From Acidobacteriota bacterium (GTDB lineage Bacteria; Acidobacteriota; UBA6911), in contig JAFNAH010000093.1 in NCBI GenBank assembly GCA_017860075.1, positions 1 through 8,598 on the forward strand: a stretch of 8,598 nucleotides of DNA, read 5' to 3'. Shown piece by piece: positions 1 to 7,795 of the stretch. Position 1 is the first letter of the stretch, and each line of letters opens with the position of its first letter. Made by a program: the position numbers and the translations under genes. A model generated the notes under the pieces. The model saw only the letters and a list, made by a program, of their open reading frames with translations. It had not been told where the DNA came from and made no database searches.

Positions 1-96
1 ACTGATGATCTTGCCGAAGGCGCCGCCGATGATGATGCCGACGGCCATATCGAGCACGTTCCCTTTCATCGCGAACTCTTTGAACTCCTTGAGCAT
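1..96 (-). CDS. mscL: Large-conductance mechanosensitive channel MscL, N-terminal part (runs off the left edge)
   Basis: The 32 visible codons read as the hallmark MscL N-terminus: an amphipathic [20 protein letters not shown] followed by [13 protein letters not shown], the start of the first transmembrane helix that lines the pore. MscL is a homopentameric inner-membrane channel that opens under membrane tension and releases solutes during hypo-osmotic shock. The ATG is preceded by GGGAGGA, a strong Shine-Dalgarno sequence (seen on the minus strand just right of the start), which fixes the start. The rest of the protein (about 100 residues in the family) lies outside the window. The gene points the same way as the binding-protein gene upstream, but the 179-bp gap with a hairpin argues against a tight operon. 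Confidence 0.95.
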   Translation of the reverse strand, partial: MLKEFKEFAMKGNVLDMAVGIIIGGAFGKIIS

Positions 97-135
97 GGCT
101 TGTCCTCCCTGTCAGTTAAGAGTTGTCATCCTTCA

Positions 136-179
136 GCATTCAGCTTTCAGGTGTCAGTATAGAGCTGAAAGCTGAATGC
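136..179. repeat. TTCAGC-type inverted repeat (perfect 15-bp arms)
   Basis: GCATTCAGCTTTCAG at 136-150 is exactly complementary to CTGAAAGCTGAATGC at 165-179, leaving a 14-base loop. A third, degenerate unit (AGCTGAAACCTGAAG) follows at 184-198, and a partial CCTTCAGC unit lies just left of the first arm, so the element is built from a short TTCAGC/GCTGAA motif. It sits between the binding-protein gene and mscL. It could act as a transcript-stabilising or attenuating hairpin for either gene, but no T-run follows it in either direction, so it is not a canonical intrinsic terminator. It looks like a dispersed intergenic repeat. Confidence 0.75.
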
Positions 180-275
180 CGAGAGCTGAAACCTGAAGTC
201 CCTGCCGCTTGAGCGCCTCGCCTGCCCCGCTTTCCGCTTCTCGGCTGTCGACCAGGAACAAGCGGCATTGCGGCT

Positions 276-947
276 CTATCTCAGATACTTGTCGATGGGA
301 GGGTTCACCAGTTCCTGGATTGCCGGTTGATTCAGGTTATCGGCGGTCACTGCGGTGGCTCCCGTATCGATTCGTTTCGGCGGGACCGTGCCGTGGAGGC
401 GATCGACGATCGTCTTGACACCCAGGTAACCCATGCGGAACGGGTTCTGGAGAATCAGGCCCTTGGACCTGGCCCCCTGTACCGCACCGACGGTCCCGGA
501 TTCATTGCTGCAGAAGATTCCCGCAAGGTCCGGGTGCGCTGTCAGGATATCCTCGGCCACCGCCAGGGACTTGGCTCTGTCGGCCATACCGTACCGGAAG
601 GCCGCGATCTTCAACTGAGGGAACTTGAGGGTGACGGTGTCGCGGAACCCGTTCTCGCGCTCGGTAGTGGATACGCTCCCCGGAATGGTCCCGATCACGG
701 CGATCTCTCCACCGGCGGGAAGGATTGCGCCAAGGCGTTCGGCCGCGAGCGCGCCTCCCTTGTAGTTGTCCGTGGAAACGTATGACAAGTACTTGTCGGT
801 ATTGATCCCGGAATCGAAGATGGTCACCAATATCGACGCCTGTGACTTCGGCACGACCGCGATGACCGGTCTGTCCTTTCTTCCGCAGGAGGCCGCAACC
901 GACAGAAGGAGCACCAAGCTGATCCCGAGGGCTTTCCTGATACTCAT
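276..947 (-). CDS. RbsB-type sugar-binding lipoprotein with two internal deletions (probably decayed)
   Basis: This is a periplasmic sugar-binding protein of the RbsB (type I) family. It has a signal peptide with a lipobox-like end (AASC, Cys21). The first strand VIAVVPKSQ (28-36) is recognisable, as are TIFDSG (42-47), the YVSTDNYKGGALAAERL segment (56-72), AHPDLAGIFCSNESGTVGAV (137-155) and the family C-terminus QNPFRMGYLGVKT (167-179) and NPPIDKYL (215-222). Family members are about 310 residues; this one has 223. Compared with E. coli RbsB, about 65 residues are missing between residues 36 and 39, and about 26 after residue 163, where the VGFD segment should be. Both losses keep the frame. 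Much of the N-lobe and part of the ligand site are therefore gone, and normal sugar binding is unlikely. No permease or ATPase gene is adjacent. Shine-Dalgarno is modest (GGAG, 10 nt from ATG). Confidence 0.85.
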   Translation of the reverse strand: MSIRKALGISLVLLLSVAASCGRKDRPVIAVVPKSQASILVTIFDSGINTDKYLSYVSTDNYKGGALAAERLGAILPAGGEIAVIGTIPGSVSTTERENGFRDTVTLKFPQLKIAAFRYGMADRAKSLAVAEDILTAHPDLAGIFCSNESGTVGAVQGARSKGLILQNPFRMGYLGVKTIVDRLHGTVPPKRIDTGATAVTADNLNQPAIQELVNPPIDKYLR

Positions 948-973
948 ATCAATGGGGCTCCGCCAGAGGGTCT

Positions 974-982
974 CTTATAGCA
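974..982 (-). promoter_or_regulatory. Candidate extended -10 promoter for the binding-protein gene
   Basis: On the minus strand this reads TGCTATAAG, a TGn extended -10 followed by a hexamer that matches TATAAT at five of six positions. A start point about seven bases downstream would give a leader of roughly 20 nt before the ATG at 947. No good -35 is seen at 17 nt, which an extended -10 can tolerate. This is based on sequence only. Confidence 0.35.
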
Positions 983-1058
983 CAGAAGCAGCACAATCGA
1001 CCACGCATCCAAGGCACGGCTCCTCCGGCCTGCCAGGTACGATGTGACCATCGGAAGG

Positions 1059-1267
1059 TGCTCCCAGGGCCGGAGTCGGCATCGGGATCCCGGTCGGTAT
1101 CGGCGTCGACCGGCATCTATAGTCTCCATCCGGTAATCCGTATTCTGATCAGGGTTTCGATATGCGATGCCGATTGCGATCCCGATTCCGACGCCGACAG
1201 CGGGACTTCCTCGCGCTACCCGACGTTCGCCTGGACGGCAGAGCGCTTCATGCTCCCACGGCTGGAG
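1059..1267. repeat. Degenerate hexanucleotide repeat island in two opposed arms, flanked by a 17-bp box
   Basis: The left arm (1075-1108) is built of degenerate six-base units of the kind (A/G)TCGG(C/G/T). The right arm (1165-1198) carries the complementary kind, CGAT(T/C/G)C. The two arms are about 26/34 complementary, so the region could fold into a long imperfect stem. The box TGCTCCCAGGGCCGGAG at 1059-1075 recurs at 1251-1267 with two changes, in direct orientation, bracketing the arms. The arrangement resembles non-coding repeat families seen between genes in some GC-rich bacteria; I cannot assign a named family. In the minus-strand frame the repeats would read as VG/IG dipeptides and PWEH, which is a by-product. 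Confidence 0.6.
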
Positions 1268-1369
1268 ACCCGGGGTCTTGCCAGATGCACGGACATCGTG
1301 AGAGAGTAGTGTCATGCGGTTCGCCGGCAGGCCATAGCCTGCGACTTTCAATTCGGGGAGAAGTCGACT

Positions 1370-1543
1370 ATGAAAAGCTTGTGCTGGCTGTTAATTGCGC
1401 TGGCAACGCTCGCGTTTGCCGTCGGGGCGATTCTCGCCTTCGCCGGCAGGACTTTCATGCTGGAGCCGCCAGGATACTGGCGCGGCGCCGTGGGCTTCCT
1501 GCTTTTTGCGATCGCCCTGCGGATGATGGAAAACCGAAAGTAG
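1370..1543 (+). CDS. Small hypothetical membrane protein, 57 residues
   Basis: I do not recognise a named family. The protein has two predicted transmembrane helices. The first spans about residues 4-25 (LCWLLIALATLAFAVGAILA and on), the second about 39-51 (GAVGFLLFAIAL). They are joined by a short loop with EPPGYW at 32-37, and the protein ends in a charged RMMENRK tail. GGGGAG at 1355-1360 lies nine bases before the ATG and is a convincing ribosome-binding site. The stop codon is followed at once by a strong hairpin. Composition is typical of a short inner-membrane protein. A two-helix protein of this size could be a stress or complex-associated microprotein, but there is no evidence for a specific role. 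Confidence 0.65.
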   Translation: MKSLCWLLIALATLAFAVGAILAFAGRTFMLEPPGYWRGAVGFLLFAIALRMMENRK

Positions 1544-1547
1544 TGTC

Positions 1548-1582
1548 CTCGAGTGCATCCCTTTGGGCGGAATGCACTCGAG
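1548..1582. terminator. Hairpin between convergent genes, possible bidirectional terminator
   Basis: CTCGAGTGCAT (1548-1558) pairs perfectly with ATGCACTCGAG (1572-1582). The stem can be continued by CC/GG across a one-base bulge. It lies five bases past the stop of the 57-residue gene and about 70 bases past the end of the convergent pyrophosphatase gene. The stem is strong, but no clear T-run follows on either strand, so termination activity is inferred from position and stem only. Confidence 0.5.
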
Positions 1583-1652
1583 AACCGCGGGCAGGAGCAT
1601 CCGGAAGGAGTCACGCGGACCCCCTTCTGCTGCCTGCCCATAACTCATCAGG

Positions 1653-4151
<2,499 letters not shown>

Positions 4152-4206
4152 CTGGTTTGTCTCCTCTTAGCAGCCAGGCTTTCGAAGCAACCCACTTCAC
4201 TCGCGT

Positions 4207-4458
4207 TCAGTCGCCCAGGCCTGACCTCCTGAAGCTTCGTCGCACAAGGAAGAAGCGATAAATGCTGTAGACCACGAACATCGCGCCGCACACCAAGATG
4301 CTCTGCCGGTGCAGGCGTTTCCAGTACAGGTATATGAGGACAACCCCGGCCACCAGATAAACCAGCGAGGGCGCCTGTTGAAGCCACATCAACCAGGCCC
4401 TGCCGCGGGTACCGGAGTGCTCCCGGTCAGAAGGAACTGTGCTACCGGACGAAGCCAT
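4207..4458 (-). CDS. Small two-helix membrane protein upstream of the pyrophosphatase
   Basis: I do not recognise this 83-residue protein. It has a polar N-terminus, a helix at about 30-46 (SLVYLVAGVVLIYLYW), a short basic loop (KRLHRQ), a second helix at about 53-71 rich in aromatic residues (FVVYSIYRFFLV), and a basic tail (RRSFRR). The chosen ATG has GGGGGAG six bases upstream. Met24 is an alternative start that would remove the polar leader, but its upstream AGGG is weaker. It is the first gene after a promoter with a perfect TATAAT and lies 55 bp ahead of hppA on the same strand, so the two probably share a transcript. An accessory role for the pyrophosphatase is possible but rests on position alone. 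Confidence 0.75.
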   Translation of the reverse strand: MASSGSTVPSDREHSGTRGRAWLMWLQQAPSLVYLVAGVVLIYLYWKRLHRQSILVCGAMFVVYSIYRFFLVRRSFRRSGLGD

Positions 4459-4494
4459 TACACGCTCCCCCTGATCCCTCCCGAAAAACCGCGC

Positions 4495-4524
4495 ATTATA
4501 CCCTCGATGGTCCGCAGATGGGAA
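4495..4524 (-). promoter_or_regulatory. Sigma-70-type promoter for the small membrane protein and hppA
   Basis: On the minus strand TTCCCA (4519-4524; four of six to TTGACA) is followed after 18 bases by a perfect TATAAT (4495-4500). Transcription would start near 4488, giving a leader of about 30 nt with the GGGGGAG ribosome-binding site. The element falls in the 79-bp gap after spmB, so hppA can be expressed independently of spmAB. No other perfect -10 was noticed in the window. Confidence 0.6.
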
Positions 4525-4537
4525 CGGAAAACAATTC

Positions 4538-5077
4538 TCAGGCGGGAAAAACCAGCCGGCAGACTACGATCGAGGCCGCAAGGCTTGCGATGTCAGCGCT
4601 CAGGCCGGCAAGAACGGCATGCCTGGTCTTCCTGATTCCGACGGAGCCGAAATAAACGGCCAGGACGTAGAACGTGGTCTCCGTGCTGCCATACGCGGTC
4701 GCAGCGAGCCGCGCGATAAACGAATCAGGGCCGTGCGTCTTGATCAGTTCGGCTACGATTCCCATGGATCCGCTGCCGGACAGCGGCCTCATAATCGCAA
4801 GCGGCAGGATTTCCGCCGGCGCCCCCACCGCCCTCAGGAGAGGATCCAGCCAGCCGGACAGCAGGTCGATGGCACCTGCACCGCGCAGCATGCCCACCGC
4901 CACCAGTATCGCCACGAGGTAGGGAATTACCCGCACTGCAACCTGGAATCCCTCCTTCGCACCTTCGACGAAGCATTCGTATACCTTGACGCCCCGCAAA
5001 AGCCCGTACAGGGGGATCCCGACGAGGAGCAAGGGTATCGCCCAGACCGAGACCAGGTGAATGACATGCTGGATCAT
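4538..5077 (-). CDS. spmB: Spore maturation protein B-like membrane protein (nucleoside-recognition/Gate domain)
   Basis: A 179-residue integral membrane protein matching SpmB (about 178 residues in Bacillus subtilis). Visible family segments are YECFVEGAKEGF (33-44), VRVIPYLVAILVAVGMLR (48-65), RPLSGSGSMGI (97-107) and GSTETTFYVLAVYFGSVGI (130-148). In B. subtilis SpmA and SpmB are needed for spore-core dehydration; their molecular function is not known, and the pair is widespread in bacteria that do not sporulate. The start is taken at the ATG that overlaps the spmA stop as ATGA, with GGGAGGGG just upstream. The frame stays open further upstream to 5728, but that extension is only a frame-shifted reading of spmA. 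Translational coupling to spmA is likely. Confidence 0.92.
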   Translation of the reverse strand: MIQHVIHLVSVWAIPLLLVGIPLYGLLRGVKVYECFVEGAKEGFQVAVRVIPYLVAILVAVGMLRGAGAIDLLSGWLDPLLRAVGAPAEILPLAIMRPLSGSGSMGIVAELIKTHGPDSFIARLAATAYGSTETTFYVLAVYFGSVGIRKTRHAVLAGLSADIASLAASIVVCRLVFPA

Positions 5078-5691
5078 GACGATGCCCCTCCCGATTCCCT
5101 GGGCGGAACCGCGAAGACCGGGAGCCGCTCGAGGAGTTTCGCCGCGATGACGCCTGCGAAAACGGCAGCAGTCGAGGCGGCGATGGTGGTGCCGATGATC
5201 GCGGTGGGTTCTTTCGATCCCGCGGACGCCAGGAGGCTGATCATGGACGCGGGAATGAGCTGCAGGCCGGCAGTGTTCACCGCCAGAAAGGTGCACATCG
5301 AGTTCGTGGCAACGCCCGGACTGCGGTTCAGTTTCTGGAGATCCTCCATCGCCTTGAGGCCGAGCGGAGTGGCGGCATTGCTGAGGCCGAGCATGTTGGC
5401 CGCGATGTTCATCATCATGCTCGCTATCGCAGGATGGTCGCGCGGAATCTCGGGGAACACCCTGCGCAGGACAGGAGCGATTCCCCTGGCCAGCAGCTTC
5501 ATCAGGCCCGCCTCGTCGGCGATCTTGACGATCCCGAGCCAGAGCGCCATGACTCCGACCAGGCCGATGGCGATCGTGACTGCAGCCCCGGCGGAATCCA
5601 GGCCGGCTTTGGTTACCTCCTCGATTTTGCCGTTGATTCCACCAAGCAGGACGGCAACAATGATCAGGCCAAACCAGATGTAATTGAGCAC
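5074..5691 (-). CDS. spmA: Spore maturation protein A-like membrane protein
   Basis: A 205-residue integral membrane protein of the SpmA family (about 196 residues in B. subtilis), partner of SpmB. Diagnostic stretches are GLVGVMALWLGIVKIADEAG (43-62), NIAANMLGLSNAATPLGLKA (95-114) and TFLAVNTAGLQLIPASM (134-150). The start is a GTG, supported by GGAGGGAG about eight bases upstream and by the hydrophobic family N-terminus beginning right after it. spmA is first and spmB second in the pair, with a 4-nt stop/start overlap. There are no other sporulation genes here, and the neighbours suggest a non-sporulating bacterium in which the pair serves an unknown envelope or nucleoside-related role. Confidence 0.92.
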   Translation of the reverse strand: MLNYIWFGLIIVAVLLGGINGKIEEVTKAGLDSAGAAVTIAIGLVGVMALWLGIVKIADEAGLMKLLARGIAPVLRRVFPEIPRDHPAIASMMMNIAANMLGLSNAATPLGLKAMEDLQKLNRSPGVATNSMCTFLAVNTAGLQLIPASMISLLASAGSKEPTAIIGTTIAASTAAVFAGVIAAKLLERLPVFAVPPRESGGASS

Positions 5692-5780
5692 GGAAAAGCT
5701 CCCTCCAGGGATTCGGCGTACCTGCCACGTGTCAGCCGAAGCGGCTGCGCCCGGACGGTCCGCCTGGTAAAGGCTGCGGA
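5692..5780. promoter_or_regulatory. Divergent intergenic region between spmA and the LD-carboxypeptidase gene
   Basis: This 89-bp spacer must hold the starts of two divergent transcripts unless one is read through from outside. No convincing -35/-10 pair is visible for either direction. It contains an inverted repeat TTCGGC (5712-5717) / GCCGAA (5735-5740) around a CACGTG palindrome at 5726-5731, which could be an operator; the arms are short and chance is possible. Confidence 0.25.
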
Positions 5781-6716
5781 ATGGACATCCCCACGTTTTT
5801 CCCTCAGGCGCTGCGCCCGGGTGACACCATCGGGATCATAGCGCCGGCCGGCCCGGTGCATGAGCGCGAAGCCGTCGAGCCGGCACTGGCATTGTTGAAA
5901 GACTGGGGTTTCCGGGTGCGCTTCGACGACCGGATCTTCGATTCATTCCGCTACCTCGCAGGGCAGGATTCGGCCCGGGCGGAGGAACTGATGCGTTTCT
6001 TCGAGGATCCTTCGATCCGGGGCGTCATCGCCTTGCGCGGCGGATTCGGTTGTGCCCGGATCATCCGGCTCCTGGATGAGCACCGGCTTCGGCACAACTG
6101 CAAACTCTTCATGGGCTTCAGCGACCTGACAACGCTGCACATGTACTTCCGGCGGCGCTTCGGCTGGGTCACGATCCACGGCCCCATGGCGACAACCTTG
6201 AGCCGTGATGCGCTTACGCCAGAAGCTGAAAGACACATGCTTTCGCTGTGGACCGACCCGCAGTATCGCCCGACTCTGAGCTTCGCGCAACTCGAATCAT
6301 GGGTCCCGGGGTTCGCCGAGGGGAGGCTTGTCGGGGGATGCCTCTCGATCCTCGTCGCGAGCCTGGGAACGAGTTACGAGTTCAGGAGCGAAGGAAAGAT
6401 CCTGTTCCTCGAAGATCGTGGCGAGGCGCCCTACCGGATCGACCGCATGATCACGCAACTCCGATCAGCCGGCAAATTCGATGATGTCGCCGGCATTTTG
6501 CTCGGCCGATTCGCAGATTGCGAGCCGGATGAGGACGGCTATTCGAGCGAAGATGTCCTCCGCGACCTGGTCAACGACCTGGGCGTGCCCGTTCTGGCAA
6601 ACTTCCCCGGCGGCCATGGGATCGACAACTGGGCGCTCCCGCTCGGCCTCCCGATCCAGATGGATGCAGACCAGAAGCGCATCCAATTCCTTGAATCTGC
6701 AGTTCTTCCCGGCTAG
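5781..6716 (+). CDS. LD-carboxypeptidase, peptidase family S66 (LdcA/MccF type)
   Basis: A 311-residue serine peptidase of family S66, near the usual length of about 305. Family members cleave the L-Lys/DAP-D-Ala bond of tetrapeptides in peptidoglycan recycling (LdcA) or inactivate microcin C (MccF). The N-terminal LRPGDTIGIIAPAGP (11-25), ALRGGFGCARII (84-95), MGFSDLT (111-117), IHGPM (132-136) and GRLVGGCLSIL (181-191) are all typical. The Ser-Glu-His triad is intact: Ser114 in GFSD, Glu211 in FLED and His279 in GGHG. There is no signal peptide, so the enzyme should be cytoplasmic, which fits recycling. The ATG has AAAGG seven bases upstream, and no earlier in-frame start is apparent. LdcA versus MccF activity cannot be told from sequence alone; LdcA is the likelier default without a microcin locus nearby. 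Confidence 0.93.
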   Translation: MDIPTFFPQALRPGDTIGIIAPAGPVHEREAVEPALALLKDWGFRVRFDDRIFDSFRYLAGQDSARAEELMRFFEDPSIRGVIALRGGFGCARIIRLLDEHRLRHNCKLFMGFSDLTTLHMYFRRRFGWVTIHGPMATTLSRDALTPEAERHMLSLWTDPQYRPTLSFAQLESWVPGFAEGRLVGGCLSILVASLGTSYEFRSEGKILFLEDRGEAPYRIDRMITQLRSAGKFDDVAGILLGRFADCEPDEDGYSSEDVLRDLVNDLGVPVLANFPGGHGIDNWALPLGLPIQMDADQKRIQFLESAVLPG

Positions 6717-6793
6717 CAGAGCGCTGATGGATGCAGACCAGAAGCGCATCCAATTCCTTGAATCTGCAGTTCTTCCCGGCTAGCAGAGCACTG
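6659..6793 (+). repeat. 67-bp tandem duplication of the 3' end of the LD-carboxypeptidase gene
   Basis: Bases 6659-6722 recur exactly at 6726-6789, a period of 67. The next base differs (G6723 versus A6790) and CTG then matches again, so there is one mismatch in 68 positions. The first copy codes for the last 18-19 residues of the carboxypeptidase and its TAG. The second copy is the same coding end and stop lying beyond the gene. Because 67 is not a multiple of three the copy is also shifted in frame, but this has no effect on the protein, which ends in copy one. The near identity points to a recent duplication. Confidence 0.95.
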
Positions 6794-6893
6794 CCGTCCG
6801 CCCGTTACAGGATCCGGACATCCTAAAGTGAGCATAAAGTGGGCTTTACACTGATCGTTAAACCTGCTAGTCTTCTGATTTCAGGTTATTTCA

Positions 6894-6921
6894 TTGACTC
6901 TTCAGCCTGTTGTACTATCTA
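6894..6921 (+). promoter_or_regulatory. Candidate promoter for the ferritin-like/basic-tail gene
   Basis: TTGACT (6894-6899) is five of six to the -35 consensus. A -10 could be TATCTA (6916-6921, spacer 16, only three of six) or TACTAT (6913-6918, four of six, but spacer only 13). The surrounding 130 bp is clearly richer in A and T than the rest of the window, as expected for a promoter region. A small hairpin TAAAG-TGGG-CTTTA (6835-6848) lies further upstream. Confidence 0.4.
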
Positions 6922-6958
6922 AGTCATTTTATTTCAAAAGTTAGAGAGTTCATCGGCC

Positions 6959-7675
6959 ATGAACCTTCAGTGCGCACTGTCAAAGTTTCTGAAAACCGGT
7001 TCCATTTTCTATAGGAAGCGGGCCGATTGCTTCCATCAGAACCAGATTGTTCGTGATGCCTGGTTGCGTCTCGCTAACGACATGGAACTCCAGGCTTCCA
7101 GCTTGAAGAATCTGCCTCCGGCTTTCTGGAACGAGCTGGAAACCGACCGGCGGGACCTGATCGAGAGCGTAGGAAGCGGCTTCCCCGTCAAGGCCGACTC
7201 ACGGCCCTGCGAGACTGTTTCACTTCAAGAGTCGATCGGCCGGAGCCTCTCCCTCGAAGAACCCGCGGTCCTGAGGATCTACGCGCCGCTGATCCGCCGT
7301 CTCCGCACAGCCTGGACAAACCGTGCGCTGGACTTCTACGTGATCGTGAAATCCCACGTTGCCGGTCTGATGAGGCTCGTGCAGACCTACTGCGGAGATC
7401 CTGCCCTGATACAGCGGGCTACCAGCCTCCTGGAGAATTTCGAAAAAGAGGCTCAGGAGCCGGAATTTATTGAGAAAACTGCAGTTGTAGGAAGCAAGAA
7501 ATCCCGGAAGAGAGGCGCAACCGCCCCCGCGCACAAGTCCAGTACCAAAACCGTCCGAAAGCAGGCCCGGAGAGCCCCGACCCGCCCCCTCGCCAGTCGC
7601 TCACGGTCCGTCACCAAGACCGCCAAACCCCTGGTGCGCAAGATCCGGATAAGCTCAAGAAGAGCCAGGCGCTGA
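6959..7675 (+). CDS. Ferritin-like helical-bundle protein with a histone H1-like basic tail
   Basis: I do not recognise a named family for this 238-residue protein. Residues about 5-60 and 88-145 look like the two halves of a rubrerythrin/ferritin-like four-helix bundle (RDAWLRLANDMELQASSL at 32-49; LDFYVIVKSHVAGLMRLV at 124-141). At the places where such proteins carry metal-binding ExxH, this one has MxxQ (42-45) and VxxH (130-133), so a working di-iron site is doubtful. Residues 179-238 form a low-complexity tail with 23 Lys/Arg in 60 residues and no Asp or Glu, rich in Ser, Thr, Ala and Pro, like histone H1 or H1-like nucleoid proteins. DNA or RNA binding is therefore plausible. No signal peptide is seen. 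The ATG has a weak AGAGAG about ten bases upstream. It lies 120 bp ahead of the ClpX-like gene in the same direction. The ferritin-like assignment is an inference from helix pattern and spacing. Confidence 0.7.
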   Translation: MNLQCALSKFLKTGSIFYRKRADCFHQNQIVRDAWLRLANDMELQASSLKNLPPAFWNELETDRRDLIESVGSGFPVKADSRPCETVSLQESIGRSLSLEEPAVLRIYAPLIRRLRTAWTNRALDFYVIVKSHVAGLMRLVQTYCGDPALIQRATSLLENFEKEAQEPEFIEKTAVVGSKKSRKRGATAPAHKSSTKTVRKQARRAPTRPLASRSRSVTKTAKPLVRKIRISSRRARR

Positions 7676-7795
7676 CGCCGGCCGGGCCATCCCCGACAAG
7701 TTGATTTTTCAGCCCCCGGGACTCATACTTTCATCAGAGACGCGGATGGGGAGTGGAGTTGCAGATCACCCGTCTGCGAACCCTGAGGAGACCCC

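Larger units (their letters stand above)
948..1369. other. Gene-free region of about 420 bp
   Basis: No convincing gene is seen. The longest open frame on the minus strand (944-1351) translates to Arg/Pro-rich, low-complexity sequence with a repeated PWEH motif and a Val-Gly/Ile-Gly run, and has no family character. The region holds the candidate promoter of the binding-protein gene, a hexanucleotide repeat island (1059-1267), and a small hairpin GCAGGC-CATA-GCCTGC at 1327-1342 just upstream of the 57-residue gene. Confidence 0.7.

Noticed and set aside
136..179. Intrinsic terminator for the binding-protein gene
   Set aside because: The stem is good, but no T-run follows in either direction and related repeat units lie beside it, so it was called a repeat instead.
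944..1351. Minus-strand open frame of 135 codons upstream of the binding-protein gene
   Set aside because: It is made of the hexanucleotide repeats and flanking boxes, is low in complexity, has no recognisable domain, and overlaps the binding-protein start.
4619..5683. Plus-strand open frame of 354 codons opposite spmA-spmB
   Set aside because: Antisense to two well-recognised membrane proteins, with no family motifs and no good ribosome-binding site.
5078..5728. N-terminal extension of the spmB frame up to 5728
   Set aside because: The extension is spmA read in the wrong frame (Arg/His/Gly-rich). The SpmB family N-terminus begins at the ATG overlapping the spmA stop.
6481..6783. Plus-strand 100-codon frame that ends in the second repeat copy
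   Set aside because: It is an out-of-frame reading of the LD-carboxypeptidase gene that enters the shifted second repeat copy; only the last 18 residues resemble a protein, and those are the duplicated tail.
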